Positions 42,155 to 53,327 of a DNA stretch of 64,000 nucleotides are shown piece after piece. The notes under the pieces are model-generated. The model made no database searches, was not told the origin of the DNA, and was given only the letters and a program-made list of their open reading frames with translations. This stretch comes from Comamonadaceae bacterium (GTDB lineage: Bacteria; Pseudomonadota; Gammaproteobacteria; Burkholderiales; Burkholderiaceae_C). The stretch's first letter is position 1. Every line of letters starts with the position of its first letter. Location of the stretch: the NCBI GenBank assembly GCA_021299875.1, contig JAJTEW010000002.1, positions 62,001 through 126,000 of the forward strand. The letters are read 5' to 3'. The position numbers and the translations under genes were made by a program.

Positions 42155-43084
42155 ATGACAGAATCTGTATTGAGCCACACCACGGTGCTTTTGAATGAGG
42201 CGGTGCACGAGTTGCTGCAGTCATCGGCCGGGGTCGATGGCACTTACGTCGATGCCACCTTTGGCCGTGGCGGTCACACCCGTTTGATCCTTTCTCGCTT
42301 GTCCCCCAAGGGGCGTGTGCAGGCCTTTGACAAAGACCTGGAGGCCATCGCCGAGGCGGGGCGTATCCAGGACAACCGCTTTTCGATCCGCCACGAAGGC
42401 TTCTCGAACCTGGGTGAACTGCCACTCGGCAGTGTGGATGGTGTGCTGATGGACTTGGGCATCAGCTCCCCTCAAATTGACAGCCCCGAGAGGGGTTTTT
42501 CTTTTCGTTTTGACGGCCCGCTGGACATGCGCATGGACACCACGCGCGGACAAAGCGTGGCCGATTGGTTGGCCACCGCAGAGGTGGATCACATCACGGA
42601 GGTGATACGTGACTATGGCGAAGAACGGTTTGCTTTTCAGATTGCAAAGGCGCTTGTGGCTCGCCGACAAGAACGGGGCCCAATTTCAAGCACCACCGAT
42701 TTGGCCCAACTCGTGGCTGACACGGTCAAAACCCGCGAGCCGGGCCAGAACCCTGCAACGCGGACATTTCAGGCTTTTCGGATTTTCATCAACGCAGAGC
42801 TTGCGGAGCTTGAACAAGCGTTAGAGGCCAGTTTGTCCGTCATGGCACCGGGCGCTCGGCTGGTGGTGATCAGTTTCCATTCGCTCGAAGACCGCATCGT
42901 CAAGCAGTTCATGGCCAAGCATGCCAAAGAAGTGGTGGACCGCCGTGTGCCCTTTGCCGAACCGGTCAAGATGCGTTTGAAGCTGTGCGGTCGGATTCGC
43001 CCCAATGAGTCAGAGGTGCGTGGCAACCCCCGTTCACGCAGCGCCATCATGCGCATGGCAGAGCGCACCGAGGTGGCCGCATGA
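42155..43084 (+). CDS. rsmH: 16S rRNA (cytosine-1402-N4) methyltransferase
   Basis: A 309-residue SAM-dependent methyltransferase (formerly MraW) that methylates C1402 in the ribosomal P site. The motifs [17 protein letters not shown] (SAM site), DLGISSPQ and [12 protein letters not shown] are clear. The start [13 protein letters not shown] is 5 bp after the mraZ stop; the longer frame is inside mraZ. It overlaps ftsL (ATGA). Confidence 0.95.
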   Translation: MTESVLSHTTVLLNEAVHELLQSSAGVDGTYVDATFGRGGHTRLILSRLSPKGRVQAFDKDLEAIAEAGRIQDNRFSIRHEGFSNLGELPLGSVDGVLMDLGISSPQIDSPERGFSFRFDGPLDMRMDTTRGQSVADWLATAEVDHITEVIRDYGEERFAFQIAKALVARRQERGPISSTTDLAQLVADTVKTREPGQNPATRTFQAFRIFINAELAELEQALEASLSVMAPGARLVVISFHSLEDRIVKQFMAKHAKEVVDRRVPFAEPVKMRLKLCGRIRPNESEVRGNPRSRSAIMRMAERTEVAA

Positions 43085-43410
43085 TGCGTTTGAGCATGCT
43101 CTTGTTGATCGCCACGGTGGGCAGTGCCTTGTGGCTGGTGCACAGCCATTACGAGTCCAGGCGCTTGTTCATGGCTTTGGAATCCGCACGCAAAGAAAAC
43201 CAGCGCATTGAGGTGGACCTGGACCGCATGGAAGTCGAGCGGCGTGCGCAAACCACGCCCTTGCGTGTGGAGAAAATCGCGCGCCAGCAATTGCAAATGC
43301 GCAACGTCTCCCCGGCCATCACCCAGTATGTGACCACTACAGGCGCAGTCAATCTGGCCGTGCCGGTGAAACCCCCCGGGGCTGCGACCGCCAGCGGAGC
43401 TGCCCAATGA
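43081..43410 (+). CDS. ftsL: Cell division protein FtsL
   Basis: A 109-residue bitopic membrane protein: short cytoplasmic start, one membrane helix ([15 protein letters not shown]), then a periplasmic coiled coil ([22 protein letters not shown]). It forms the FtsQLB complex that activates FtsWI at the septum. Located between rsmH and ftsI as usual, overlapping both by ATGA. The tail after residue 85 is Pro/Ala-rich and not conserved. Confidence 0.9.
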   Translation: MMRLSMLLLIATVGSALWLVHSHYESRRLFMALESARKENQRIEVDLDRMEVERRAQTTPLRVEKIARQQLQMRNVSPAITQYVTTTGAVNLAVPVKPPGAATASGAAQ

Positions 43411-45146
43411 ACCGCGGCCGCAGTGTGCAACTCAGCTCCAGCCCCTTGCTGGCCAGCAAGACACCGGTTTGGCGCAGCAAACTGATCGTCGCCTTGATGG
43501 CCTTGGGGTTCACGGGCCTGGTGGGGCGCGCAGCGCATGTGCAGGTCATTGAGAATGATTTTTTCATCCGGCAAGGTGAAGTGCGTTTTGCCCGAACCTT
43601 GAGCTTGCCCGCCAACCGTGGTCGCGTGCTGGACCGCCACGGTGTACTTTTGGCTTCTAGCGTGCCAGCCCCCAGCATTTGGGCCAATCCAGAGGATTTG
43701 GAGCGTGACCCGGTCAAGCTGCGCCAATTGGCCAAGTTGCTGGACATGGCACCTGCTGAATTGGACGCCAAGCTCAAGGACGAAGAAAAAACCTTTGTGT
43801 GGCTGCGCCGCCAGATGGACGAGTCGGTGGTCAAAGAGATTCGGGCACTCAACATCAAGGGTGTGTACGACATCAAAGAGTACAAACGTCTTTACCCCGA
43901 GGGTGAAGCTGCCGCCCACATCGTGGGCTTTACCAACGTCGAAGACAAAGGCCAAGAAGGCGTTGAGCTGATCTTTCAAAAGCAGTTGGCGGGTCAAGCG
44001 GGTTCTAGGCGCGTGATCAAGGACCGCTTGGGCCGCGTGGTCGAGGCGGTAGGCGAGACCGTGCCTCCCATCGATGGTCAAGACCTGCAGCTGAGCATCG
44101 ACAGCAAAGTGCAGTTTTATGCCTACCAAACCTTGCGCGATGCCGTGGCGCAGCACAAGGCCAAGGCGGGCAGCGTCGTGGTGCTGGATGCACAAACCGG
44201 TGAAATCCTCGCCTTGGCCAATTACCCGAGTTATTCCCCCGACAAGCGAGGCAATCTGACGGGCGAGCAGTTGCGCAACCGGGCTTTGACCGACAGCTTT
44301 GAGCCTGGCTCGACCATGAAGCCCTTCACCGTGGCTTTGGCGCTGCAGCAGGGTTTGGTCAAACCCGAAACACCGATTCAGACCGCTCCGGGCAAGATCA
44401 CCATCACCGGCTCCACCATCAGTGATGTGCACCCGTATGGGATGTTGACGGTCAATGAAGTCATCCAAAAGTCCAGCAACGTGGGCACCGTCAAGATGGC
44501 CATGCAATTGCAGCCGCGAGAAATGTGGGAAATGTTTGCAGATCTGGGATTCGGTCAGAAGCCGCAGCTGCCTTTTCCGGGCGTGGTCAGTGGTCGGCTG
44601 CGTCCTTACAAGACTTGGCGTCCGGTGGAGCAAGCCACCATGAGCTACGGTTACGGCGTCTCCAGCAGTTTGTTTCAGGTGGCCCGTGCTTACACCGTGT
44701 TTGCGCGCGATGGCGAAATTGTGCCCGCCACCCTCATGAAAACCACGCAGCCCGCAGTGGGCACGCGCGTGTACAGCCCCGAGCACGCCATTGCCATGCG
44801 CAAGATGCTGCAAATGGCTTCAGGTCCTGGCGGCACCGGTCAAAAGGCCCAGACCATGGGTTACTCGGTGGGCGGCAAGTCAGGCACCGCGCGCAAGCAA
44901 GAGGGCAAGGGCTACGCCAGCAAAAAATACCGAGGCTTTTTTGTCGGCATTGCCCCGATTGACCAGCCGCGCATCGTGGTGGCGGTGATGATCGATGAGC
45001 CTTCCAATGGGGTGTATTACGGCGGTGCCGTGGCCGCGCCCGTGTTCAGTCAGACGGTGCAGCAAACCTTGCGTTTGATGGGGGTGCAACCTGACATGGC
45101 CGTCAAACCGCAAATCGTGGCCAAAGCCGTGGAGGAGTCGTTCTGA
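43407..45146 (+). CDS. ftsI: Septal peptidoglycan transpeptidase FtsI (PBP3)
   Basis: A 579-residue class B penicillin-binding protein. One membrane helix near the N-terminus (LIVALMALGFTGLVG) anchors it; the pedestal domain follows, then the transpeptidase with SxxK (PGSTMKPF), SxN (KSSNVG) and KSGT (GGKSGTARK). It cross-links septal peptidoglycan in partnership with FtsW. The stop overlaps the murE start by one base. Confidence 0.95.
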   Translation: MNRGRSVQLSSSPLLASKTPVWRSKLIVALMALGFTGLVGRAAHVQVIENDFFIRQGEVRFARTLSLPANRGRVLDRHGVLLASSVPAPSIWANPEDLERDPVKLRQLAKLLDMAPAELDAKLKDEEKTFVWLRRQMDESVVKEIRALNIKGVYDIKEYKRLYPEGEAAAHIVGFTNVEDKGQEGVELIFQKQLAGQAGSRRVIKDRLGRVVEAVGETVPPIDGQDLQLSIDSKVQFYAYQTLRDAVAQHKAKAGSVVVLDAQTGEILALANYPSYSPDKRGNLTGEQLRNRALTDSFEPGSTMKPFTVALALQQGLVKPETPIQTAPGKITITGSTISDVHPYGMLTVNEVIQKSSNVGTVKMAMQLQPREMWEMFADLGFGQKPQLPFPGVVSGRLRPYKTWRPVEQATMSYGYGVSSSLFQVARAYTVFARDGEIVPATLMKTTQPAVGTRVYSPEHAIAMRKMLQMASGPGGTGQKAQTMGYSVGGKSGTARKQEGKGYASKKYRGFFVGIAPIDQPRIVVAVMIDEPSNGVYYGGAVAAPVFSQTVQQTLRLMGVQPDMAVKPQIVAKAVEESF

Positions 45147-46690
45147 TGCAGACCTTGCACAGCGCCTCTCAAGCCGCCTCTTGGTTGCGTTCGCGCGTGA
45201 CCGGCGCGCTGCGCACCGACAGCCGACAGGTTCAGCCAGGCGATGCGTTCATCGCATGGCCCGGCGCAGCCACCGACGGGCGTCGATTTTTGGCACAAGC
45301 TTTGGTGCAAGGGGCCAGTGCCTGCTTGATGGAAGAAGAGGGCCATGCCCCTTGGCTGACCGCTTTGCAGGGCGAAGTCAGCACCGAAAGACTCGCTTGC
45401 ATGCCCCAGCTCAAGACCCAAACAGGTTGGGTGGCTGACGCATACTATGAGCAGCCCAGCCAGGCTCTGCAGGTGCTGGCGGTCACGGGCACCAACGGCA
45501 AAACGTCGACCACTTGGTGGTTGGCGCAGGCCTTGTCCTCGCCCGTGTTGGCACAGTCTTGCGCTGTCATCGGTACGCTGGGTGTGGGGCGCGTTCCCCA
45601 TTTGGTCGCGACCGGCATGACCACCCCCGATCCGGTGTTGATGCAGCAAGAATTCCGTGCCATGGTCGATGCCGGTGTCAGCCATTGCGCCATCGAGGCT
45701 TCGTCCATCGGTTTGACCGAACACCGACTGAACGGCACACAGATCCGCGTGGCGGTGTTCACCAATTTCACCCAAGACCATTTGGACTACCACGCCGACA
45801 TGGGGCAGTACTGGTCTGCCAAAGCCGCGCTGTTCAGCTGGCCTGGTTTGCAGGCGGCGGTCATCAACACCGACGATGCACAAGGCGCGCTTTTGGCGAG
45901 CCAGTTACAAGGCGGCCATTTGGACGTTTGGACCTGTTCGAGGCAAGGGCCTGCACGTATTCAAGCCCGCGATTTGCCAAGCGCCGATGGCTTGGCCTTT
46001 GAGGTGATCGAAGGCGATGCGGTGCAAACCTTGCGCACCGACTTGATGGGGGACTACAACATCGACAACCTGCTGGGTGTGATCGGCAGTCTGCGTGCTT
46101 TGGGCTTTGCGCTGGCGCAGGCCGTTCAAGCTTGCGTGAACTTGAGCGCGGTGCCTGGCCGCATGCAAAGGGTTCGCTTGGGTCAAGAGCCATCGTTGCC
46201 AGCCCATGTGGATGTCGGCTTGCCCCTTGTGTTGGTGGATTACGCGCACACGCCCGATGCCATCGTTCACGCCTTGGCGGCGCTGCGGTCCCAAGCGGTC
46301 TTGCGCGGTGGCCAGTTGTGGTGCGTATTGGGTTGCGGCGGTGACCGCGATGCACTCAAACGCCCTTTGATGGCAGCAGCGGCAGAAGCATCGGCTGATC
46401 GGGTGATGTTGACCAGCGACAACCCCCGCAATGAATCTCCTGAAAAAATTTTGGCGGCCATGGTCGCCGGGCTCAAGCGTCCGACACAAGTCAGGGTGCA
46501 AGTGGACCGCGCCTTGGCCATTGCCCAAGTGCTGGCCCAGGCTGCGCCGCAAGACGTGGTGTTGGTGGCGGGCAAGGGCCACGAGACCGAACAAGAGATC
46601 TTGGGTGTGCGCCATCCTTTTTCGGATGTGGCGCATGTTCGCGCGGCCTTGCAGCAACGCGCAGTCCAGACAAAAGGCGTGGCCGCATGA
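45146..46690 (+). CDS. murE: UDP-MurNAc-L-Ala-D-Glu:meso-DAP ligase
   Basis: A 514-residue cytoplasmic ATP-dependent ligase adding the third residue of the stem peptide. The ATP site is TGTNGKTSTTWW. The DNPR motif (TSDNPRNES) is the known marker for meso-diaminopimelate as substrate, which fits dapF in this window. The start at 45146 overlaps the ftsI stop (TGATG). It ends in ATGA overlap with murF. Confidence 0.95.
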   Translation: MQTLHSASQAASWLRSRVTGALRTDSRQVQPGDAFIAWPGAATDGRRFLAQALVQGASACLMEEEGHAPWLTALQGEVSTERLACMPQLKTQTGWVADAYYEQPSQALQVLAVTGTNGKTSTTWWLAQALSSPVLAQSCAVIGTLGVGRVPHLVATGMTTPDPVLMQQEFRAMVDAGVSHCAIEASSIGLTEHRLNGTQIRVAVFTNFTQDHLDYHADMGQYWSAKAALFSWPGLQAAVINTDDAQGALLASQLQGGHLDVWTCSRQGPARIQARDLPSADGLAFEVIEGDAVQTLRTDLMGDYNIDNLLGVIGSLRALGFALAQAVQACVNLSAVPGRMQRVRLGQEPSLPAHVDVGLPLVLVDYAHTPDAIVHALAALRSQAVLRGGQLWCVLGCGGDRDALKRPLMAAAAEASADRVMLTSDNPRNESPEKILAAMVAGLKRPTQVRVQVDRALAIAQVLAQAAPQDVVLVAGKGHETEQEILGVRHPFSDVAHVRAALQQRAVQTKGVAA

Positions 46691-48135
46691 ACGCTGTTCA
46701 CACCCCCATGGGCTTGAAGCTGGCGTCGGCCTTGGCCTGGTTGAGCCGCGCCCGTGGCGTCAACCTGCAGTCTGTTCTGGCCGACCGCGTGCACACCGAC
46801 AGCCGCAGCTTGCGTGCGGGTGATTTGTTTGTGGCATTGCGCGGGGAGCGTTTTGATGGCAACCAGTTCATCGCACAAGCCAAGGCGCAAGGCGCGGTGG
46901 CTGTGGTGTGTGAGGCCACTGGCGAAGCCGAGGCGGCAGCCCAGGGTTTGCCTGCCTTGGTGGTGCCTGACGCCCGCTTGGCCTTGGGGGAGTTGGCGGC
47001 GGGTTGGCGCGCACAGTTTGATCTGCCTGTGATCGCAGTGACCGGCAGCAATGGCAAAACCACCGTGACCCAAATGATCGCGGCCATTTTGCGTGCGCAT
47101 GCGGGTGACGGCGCTCTGTCTACGCAGGGCAACTTGAACAACGACATCGGCGTGCCTTTGACCTTGCTCAATTTGCGTGCTCACCACCGCATGGCGGTGG
47201 TGGAGTTGGGCATGAACCACCCGGGTGAGATCGCCTATTTGGCCCACTTGGCCAAGCCCACGGTGGCGCTGGTCAACAACGCGCAGCGTGAACACCAAGA
47301 ATTCATGGGCACCGTCGAGGCGGTGGCACTTGAAAACGGCGCCGCTTTGCTGTCGCTGCCCAGCCAGGGGGTGGCGGTCTACCCTGCCGATGAAAGTTAC
47401 ACCCCTGTTTGGCAAAACCAGTCGGGCACACGCGCACAACACACGTTTGCCATGGGCCACGGCGATGGGGCTGCCGATGTGCGGGCGGCTGTGGTGGTTT
47501 GGCAATCGGGTGCTTGGCAGTTCACCCTCAAAACCCCGTTGGGCACAGCCCCTGTGCGGTTGCACATCGCGGGCCGACACAATGTCAAGAATGCCTTGGC
47601 GGCCAGTGCATGCGCTTTGGCCGCTGGCGTGCCACTGGAGGCTGTGGCGCAGGGTTTGCAAGCTTTTGAACCTGTGAAGGGCCGATCCAGGGCTTGGCTG
47701 CTTCACACCCCTTCGGGTGAAATCACCTTGGTCGACGACACCTACAACGCCAACCCCGATTCGGTGCGCGCGGCGATCGATGTGTTGACCGAACTGCCTT
47801 CACCGCGCTTGTTGGTTTTGGGTGACATGGGCGAGGTCGGTGACCAAGGGCCGACCTTCCATGCCGAAGTGGGTGCCTACGCAGCCGAATGCGGCATTGA
47901 AGCTTTCTACACCTTGGGTGATTTGTGTCTGCACGCAGGCCAAGCGTATGGGGCGGCACTTCACTTTGACAACATGGACAGCCTGTTGGCGGCTGTTGCA
48001 CAGCACGCGCTGCAGTTTCAAAGCATTGTTGTCAAAGGCTCTCGTTTCATGAGGATGGAGCGCGTGGTTGAGGCCCTGCAAGCTTTGGCTAACGGACAAG
48101 AACACAACAAAGAAGGGGAGGCCCATGCTGCTTAG
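46687..48135 (+). CDS. murF: UDP-MurNAc-tripeptide:D-Ala-D-Ala ligase
   Basis: A 482-residue cytoplasmic ligase that adds D-Ala-D-Ala to the UDP-MurNAc tripeptide. The ATP-binding [11 protein letters not shown], the central domain ([18 protein letters not shown]) and [10 protein letters not shown] are all present. The D-Ala-D-Ala substrate is made by Ddl of the same cluster. The 3' end overlaps mraY by 11 bp. Confidence 0.95.
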   Translation: MNAVHTPMGLKLASALAWLSRARGVNLQSVLADRVHTDSRSLRAGDLFVALRGERFDGNQFIAQAKAQGAVAVVCEATGEAEAAAQGLPALVVPDARLALGELAAGWRAQFDLPVIAVTGSNGKTTVTQMIAAILRAHAGDGALSTQGNLNNDIGVPLTLLNLRAHHRMAVVELGMNHPGEIAYLAHLAKPTVALVNNAQREHQEFMGTVEAVALENGAALLSLPSQGVAVYPADESYTPVWQNQSGTRAQHTFAMGHGDGAADVRAAVVVWQSGAWQFTLKTPLGTAPVRLHIAGRHNVKNALAASACALAAGVPLEAVAQGLQAFEPVKGRSRAWLLHTPSGEITLVDDTYNANPDSVRAAIDVLTELPSPRLLVLGDMGEVGDQGPTFHAEVGAYAAECGIEAFYTLGDLCLHAGQAYGAALHFDNMDSLLAAVAQHALQFQSIVVKGSRFMRMERVVEALQALANGQEHNKEGEAHAA

Positions 48136-49303
48136 TTTGGCCCAGTGGCTGCAAGGTTTGTCGCCTGAGTGGGGCTTTTTGCGCATTTTTCAATACATCA
48201 CGTTCCGTGCCGTGATGGCCGCGATGACCGCTTTGCTGATTGGCTTGGCCGCCGGGCCATGGGTCATTCGGCGCTTGACCGCGCTCAAGATCGGTCAACC
48301 CATCCGTGGGTACGGCATGGCATCGCATTTGTCCAAAAGCGGCACACCCACCATGGGCGGTGTGCTGATCTTGTTGTCCATTGCCATAGCCACCTTGCTG
48401 TGGTTTGACCTGTCCAACCGCTTTGTGTGGATCGTGCTCATTGTCACCTTGGGCTTTGGTGCGATTGGCTGGGTCGACGATTGGCGCAAAGTGGTCAACA
48501 AAGACCCGGAGGGCATGCGCTCACGGGAAAAGTATTTCTGGCAATCGGTCGTGGGCTTGCTGGCAGCCCTGTACCTGGTGTTCAGCATTTCTGAAAGCTC
48601 CAATGCACGGGTGATGGATCTTTTTATGCAGTGGGTTCTGTCCGGCTTTGATGTGAACCTGCCGACCCAAGCGGGCTTGCAAGTGCCGTTCTTCAAAGAG
48701 ATCAACTACCCCTTGGGTGTGCTGGGCTTCGTGTTGTTGACGTATTTGGTGATCGTGGGCTCGAGCAATGCGGTCAATTTGACCGATGGTCTGGATGGCC
48801 TGGCCATCATGCCGGTGGTGATGGTGGGCTCGGCCTTGGGTGTGTTTGCTTATGTGACGGGCAGTTCCGTTTTTTCTAAATACCTGTTTTTCCCGCACAT
48901 TCCAGGATCGGGCGAACTCTTGATCTTTTGCGCCGCCATGGCGGGCGCGGGCTTGGCCTTTTTGTGGTTCAACACGCATCCAGCCCAAGTCTTCATGGGG
49001 GATGTGGGGGCCTTGGCCTTGGGCGCTGCCCTGGGCACCATCGCCGTGATCGTGCGACAAGAAATTGTGTTGGCCATCATGGGGGGCATCTTTGTGGTGG
49101 AGGCCTTGTCGGTGATGGCACAGGTGGCCTACTTCAAATACACCAAGAAAAAATACGGTGAAGGCCGGCGCATCTTAAAGATGGCCCCCTTGCACCACCA
49201 CTTCGAAAAGAGCGGTTGGAAAGAAACGCAAGTCGTCGTGCGCTTCTGGATCATCACCATGCTCTTGTGTTTGGTCGGCCTGTCGACCCTGAAGCTGAGG
49301 TAA
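48125..49303 (+). CDS. mraY: Phospho-MurNAc-pentapeptide translocase
   Basis: A 392-residue polytopic inner-membrane enzyme that joins phospho-MurNAc-pentapeptide to undecaprenyl phosphate, forming lipid I. About ten membrane helices are seen. The signatures [18 protein letters not shown] (Asp pair), [10 protein letters not shown] and MAPLHHHFE are intact. The start [11 protein letters not shown] is the usual one and lies within the end of murF. Confidence 0.95.
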   Translation: MLLSLAQWLQGLSPEWGFLRIFQYITFRAVMAAMTALLIGLAAGPWVIRRLTALKIGQPIRGYGMASHLSKSGTPTMGGVLILLSIAIATLLWFDLSNRFVWIVLIVTLGFGAIGWVDDWRKVVNKDPEGMRSREKYFWQSVVGLLAALYLVFSISESSNARVMDLFMQWVLSGFDVNLPTQAGLQVPFFKEINYPLGVLGFVLLTYLVIVGSSNAVNLTDGLDGLAIMPVVMVGSALGVFAYVTGSSVFSKYLFFPHIPGSGELLIFCAAMAGAGLAFLWFNTHPAQVFMGDVGALALGAALGTIAVIVRQEIVLAIMGGIFVVEALSVMAQVAYFKYTKKKYGEGRRILKMAPLHHHFEKSGWKETQVVVRFWIITMLLCLVGLSTLKLR

Positions 49304-49306
49304 GCC

Positions 49307-50962
49307 ATGCAGCTCCAAGGCCAACACGTTCTGATTCTCGGTTTGGGTGCTTCCGGCTTGGCGATGGCCCGCTGGTGCGCTCGTGCCGGAGCCGACGTGA
49401 CCGTGGCCGACACCCGCGCTGCACCGCCCCAGCTGTCTGCCTTGCAGGCTGAGTGGCCATCGGTGCGGTTTGTTGCAGGACCTTTTGTGGCAGATTTGGT
49501 GCAGGGCACCTCGGTGCGGGCTGTGTTTCGCAGTCCCGGTTTGGCGCCGGATGGGGTGGCGCCGGTGGTGAACGCTGCGCAAGCCATGGGTCTGTGGCAG
49601 GGCGGTGAACTGACGCTGTTTGCAGCTGCATTGAGCGAGCTGAGCACCCGTTGTGCCTACCGCCCTCAAGTGTTGGCCATCACGGGCACCAACGGCAAAA
49701 CCACCGTGACCTCACTGACGGGTCAGTTGGTGGCCCGTGCGGGCAAGTCGGTGCAGGTGGCGGGCAACATTGGGCCCACGCTGCTGGACACGTTGACCCA
49801 GGCTTTGGCACAGGCGCAAGCCCAAATCGACGCCCAAAGCCAAGCCGAAGCACACACACAAGCCCAAGTGCCAGCCGAGGTGCCATCGCCCTCGCCAGCC
49901 CAATCGGTGCCGGATCAGGCCGAACCCGTGGCCATCCAACGCCATCCCTTGGCCGCGGCCCTGCCCGAAGTGTGGGTCTTGGAGCTGTCCAGTTTCCAGT
50001 TGCACAGCAGCGAGGGCTTTGAGCCCACAGCCGCCACGGTGTTGAACGTGTCGCAAGACCATTTGGACTGGCATGGCGACATGTCGGCCTACACAGCCGC
50101 CAAATCCCGCATATTTGGCAGTCAAACCTTGATGGTGCTCAACCGCGAAGAGCCCCTCGTGATGGCGATGCGGCCAGCGCCTGTCCGAGTCAAATTACAA
50201 AAACCCATAGAACGCGAATGCCTTCTGTTTGGTGGCGACATGCCGCAGCGCCCCGGTGATTTTGGCATCGAGGTGGCCAATGGCATGACCTGGTTGGTGC
50301 GTGCACTGGAGGCCGACGAAACGCACCGCCGTCGCAAGGACCAGGAAGACGATTTGCACATTCAACGCTTGATCCCTGCGGATGCTTTGCGTATCCGGGG
50401 TCGGCACAATGCGGTGAATGCGCTGGCCGCCTTGGCCTTGGCCAGCAGCGCGGGTTGCGCTTTGGGCCCCATGTTGTATGGCTTACGCGAATACCGGGGC
50501 GAGCCCCATCGGGTCGAGTCGGTGGCCATCATCGATGGCGTTGAATTTTTTGACGACAGCAAGGGCACCAACGTGGGCGCCACGGTGGCTGCCCTCAAAG
50601 GCTTGGGTGCTGAACGCCGGGTCGTGGTCATCATGGGCGGCGAGGGCAAGGGCCAAGACTTCTCGCCTCTGGCCGATCCCGTTGCCCGCTTTGTCCGTGC
50701 CGTGGTGCTGATCGGTCGGGATGCACCGCTCATTCGAGCCGCATTGCAAGACACCGCCGTCGCTTTGCATGATGCCGCCGACATGCCCTCTGCCGTCAGC
50801 TGGGCAGCCAAGTTGGCCCAAAGCGGTGATGCGGTGCTGATGTCGCCTGCATGCGCCAGTTTTGACATGTTTGACCACTATGAGCACCGGGCCAAGGTGT
50901 TTGTTCAGGCGGTCAGTGGTTTGGCCGAAACGGCTGGCGTGGCCATGGAGGGCGGGCTGTGA
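49307..50962 (+). CDS. murD: UDP-MurNAc-L-Ala:D-Glu ligase with extra segment
   Basis: A 551-residue cytoplasmic ligase that adds D-glutamate. The ATP site [12 protein letters not shown] and ELSSFQL are present, and the C-terminal domain [15 protein letters not shown] is normal. It is longer than the usual 440-500 residues. The main reason is a Gln/Ala/Pro-rich segment of about 50 residues (roughly 165-220: [19 protein letters not shown] and on) between the ATP site and ELSSFQL. A second polar insertion with [11 protein letters not shown] is at about 340. The motifs flanking both are intact, so activity should be kept. Confidence 0.93.
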   Translation: MQLQGQHVLILGLGASGLAMARWCARAGADVTVADTRAAPPQLSALQAEWPSVRFVAGPFVADLVQGTSVRAVFRSPGLAPDGVAPVVNAAQAMGLWQGGELTLFAAALSELSTRCAYRPQVLAITGTNGKTTVTSLTGQLVARAGKSVQVAGNIGPTLLDTLTQALAQAQAQIDAQSQAEAHTQAQVPAEVPSPSPAQSVPDQAEPVAIQRHPLAAALPEVWVLELSSFQLHSSEGFEPTAATVLNVSQDHLDWHGDMSAYTAAKSRIFGSQTLMVLNREEPLVMAMRPAPVRVKLQKPIERECLLFGGDMPQRPGDFGIEVANGMTWLVRALEADETHRRRKDQEDDLHIQRLIPADALRIRGRHNAVNALAALALASSAGCALGPMLYGLREYRGEPHRVESVAIIDGVEFFDDSKGTNVGATVAALKGLGAERRVVVIMGGEGKGQDFSPLADPVARFVRAVVLIGRDAPLIRAALQDTAVALHDAADMPSAVSWAAKLAQSGDAVLMSPACASFDMFDHYEHRAKVFVQAVSGLAETAGVAMEGGL

Positions 50963-52260
50963 GCGAAGTCATGTCTTTCACCCAGCGGCTGAAAGCCCGT
51001 GTTGCACGCATGGGCAGCGTGTTGACCGGTGGCGTTTGGGGCGCTCAGGCTGTGTCTGAGCAGGGCTTGCCGGTGAACTTGGGTGGTTACGATTTGACCA
51101 CCCAAGCGCGGGGCCAAGGCTCGCGCATGATGGGGGTTGACCAAACCTTGATCTGGGTGGTCATGGCCTTGGTGCTGTGGGGCATGGTCATGGTTTATTC
51201 GGCATCGATTGCCATGCCCGACAACCCCCGCTTTTCGCGTTATGCCCATACCCACTTTTTGATCCGCCATGTCATGGCCATCACGGTCGGTTGCGTCATG
51301 GCTTTGCTGGCCTTTCAGGTGCCCATGGAAACTTGGGAAAAAATGGCCAGGCCCTTGTTTGTTTTGTCCTTGGTTTTGTTGGCGCTGGTGTTGTTGCCCT
51401 TCATTGGCAAGGGCGTCAACGGTGCGCGGCGCTGGATTTCTTTCGGGGTGATGAACTTTCAGCCGTCCGAGTTGGCCAAATTGGCGACCATCATTTATGC
51501 CGCCAATTACATGGTGCGCAAAATGGATGTCAAAGAAAACTTCTTCAAAGCTGTCTGGCCCATGGGTGCGGCGGTGGGCTTGGCCGGCGTGTTCTTGTTG
51601 GCCGAGCCCGACATGGGCGCTTTCTTGGTGATTGCGACGATTGCCATGGGGATCTTGTTCTTGGGCGGTGTCAATGCCCGGATGTTCTTCCTCATCTTGG
51701 GTGTCTTGATCTTGGCTTTTGTCATCATGATTGCCGAGTCGCCTTGGCGTCGGGAGCGGATCTTTGCCTACCTGGACCCCTTCAGTGCGCAACATGCTTT
51801 GGGCAAAGGCTACCAATTGACGCATTCGCTGATCGCGATTGGGCGTGGCGAAGTGTGGGGCGTTGGTTTGGGCGGCAGCGTGGAAAAGCTGCACTGGCTG
51901 CCCGAGGCCCACACCGACTTTTTGCTCGCTGTGATCGGTGAAGAGTTTGGCCTGATTGGCGTGTCTTTGGTGATCTTCATGTTCCTCTGGCTCAGCCGCA
52001 GGATCATGGTGATTGGCCGCCAGGCCATCGCCCTTGAAAAGGTGTTTTCGGGCCTGGTGGCCCAAGGTGTGGGCATTTGGATTGGCTTTCAGGCTTTCAT
52101 CAACATGGGCGTGAATTTGGGGGCTTTGCCCACCAAAGGATTGACCTTGCCCTTCATGAGTTACGGCGGCTCCGCCCTCATGATGAACCTGATTGCCATC
52201 GCAGTGGTGCTGCGCATCGATGCGGAAAACAAAAAGATGATGCGCGGAGGCCGAGCATGA
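50959..52260 (+). CDS. ftsW: Septal peptidoglycan glycosyltransferase FtsW
   Basis: A 433-residue SEDS-family membrane protein with about ten helices that polymerises lipid II at the septum with FtsI. SEDS signatures include [38 protein letters not shown] and SYGGSALM. The start is GTG at 50959, overlapping the murD TGA; a slightly later ATG at 50971 is possible. The first about 50 residues are a cytoplasmic extension. Confidence 0.94.
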   Translation: MSEVMSFTQRLKARVARMGSVLTGGVWGAQAVSEQGLPVNLGGYDLTTQARGQGSRMMGVDQTLIWVVMALVLWGMVMVYSASIAMPDNPRFSRYAHTHFLIRHVMAITVGCVMALLAFQVPMETWEKMARPLFVLSLVLLALVLLPFIGKGVNGARRWISFGVMNFQPSELAKLATIIYAANYMVRKMDVKENFFKAVWPMGAAVGLAGVFLLAEPDMGAFLVIATIAMGILFLGGVNARMFFLILGVLILAFVIMIAESPWRRERIFAYLDPFSAQHALGKGYQLTHSLIAIGRGEVWGVGLGGSVEKLHWLPEAHTDFLLAVIGEEFGLIGVSLVIFMFLWLSRRIMVIGRQAIALEKVFSGLVAQGVGIWIGFQAFINMGVNLGALPTKGLTLPFMSYGGSALMMNLIAIAVVLRIDAENKKMMRGGRA

Positions 52261-53327
52261 GCGCCAAGCCCAAAACAGCGCTCGTGATGGCCGGTGGGAC
52301 CGGTGGCCATATTTTTCCGGGTTTGGCGGTGGCCGAAGCCTTGCGCGAGGCAGGCTGGCAAGTGCACTGGATGGGTGCACCCCACAGCATGGAGCACGAT
52401 TTGGTGCCTGCGCGCGGTTTTGCGTTCGAGTCGGTGGCGTTTGGCGGCGTGCGTGGCAAAGGCATTCAAACCTTGGCTTTGCTGCCGCTGCGTTTGCTGC
52501 GTGCTTTTTGGCAAAGTTTGCAGGTGGTGCGCCGCGTGCGGCCCGATGTGGTGCTGGGCTTGGGCGGTTACATCAGTTTTCCGGGGGGCATGATGGCCAG
52601 CCTGTGGGGCAAGCCCCTCGTCTTGCATGAACAAAATTCTGTGCCCGGTCTGGCCAACAGGATTTTGTCGCAACTGGCAGACCGTGTTTTCACAGCATTC
52701 CCTGGCGTGTTCAAAACCGGCCAATGGGTGGGCAACCCCATGCGCCGAGCCTTCTCCGAACAAGCGTCTCCCGCAGAGCGTTTTGCCACTCGCAGCGGGC
52801 CGCTTCGCCTGTTGGTGGTGGGGGGCAGCTTGGGGGCCAAAGCCTTGAACGACACCGTGCCGCAAGCCTTGGCTTTGCTGCCCTTGGCATCGCGTCCGGT
52901 CGTGGTCCACCAAAGCGGCGCCAAACAAATCGATGCTTTGCGCGCCAATTACCAAGCTGCAGGCGTTGAGGCCGAACTGACCCCTTTCATTGACGACACG
53001 GCCAGCGCCTTTGCAGCGGCCGACGTGGTGATTTGTCGCGCGGGCGCCAGCACCGTGACCGAGTTGGCCGCAGTCGGTGTTGCCGCCCTGTTTGTGCCTT
53101 TCCCATTTGCCGTGGATGACCACCAAACCACCAATGCCCAGTTCCTGGTGGCTGCAGGCGGTGGTTGGCTCAAGCCGCAAGACGAGCTGACCGCGCAGGG
53201 CTTGGCCAACTGGTTGGGCGGTTTGGACCGTGCGCAGTTGTTGGAAGTGGCCAACAAGGCCTGTGCACAGAAAAAAACGAATGCGACCCGGGAAGTCTTG
53301 ATGGCTTGTGAGGAGTTGGTAGCATGA
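52257..53327 (+). CDS. murG: UDP-GlcNAc:lipid I N-acetylglucosaminyltransferase
   Basis: A 356-residue peripheral membrane glycosyltransferase that turns lipid I into lipid II on the cytoplasmic face. The N-terminal [18 protein letters not shown] and the C-terminal [15 protein letters not shown] and [15 protein letters not shown] are typical. The start [14 protein letters not shown] was chosen at the ATGA overlap with ftsW; the longer frame lies within ftsW. It uses UDP-GlcNAc, made by GlmU in this window. Confidence 0.95.
   Translation: MSAKPKTALVMAGGTGGHIFPGLAVAEALREAGWQVHWMGAPHSMEHDLVPARGFAFESVAFGGVRGKGIQTLALLPLRLLRAFWQSLQVVRRVRPDVVLGLGGYISFPGGMMASLWGKPLVLHEQNSVPGLANRILSQLADRVFTAFPGVFKTGQWVGNPMRRAFSEQASPAERFATRSGPLRLLVVGGSLGAKALNDTVPQALALLPLASRPVVVHQSGAKQIDALRANYQAAGVEAELTPFIDDTASAFAAADVVICRAGASTVTELAAVGVAALFVPFPFAVDDHQTTNAQFLVAAGGGWLKPQDELTAQGLANWLGGLDRAQLLEVANKACAQKKTNATREVLMACEELVA

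Noticed and set aside
43149-44813. 554-codon minus-strand frame in ftsL–ftsI
   Set aside because: Antisense to ftsI, whose SxxK, SxN and KSGT motifs are intact.
50905-52380. 491-codon minus-strand frame in ftsW–murG
   Set aside because: Antisense to ftsW and the start of murG; His-rich composition is typical of the reverse reading of such genes.
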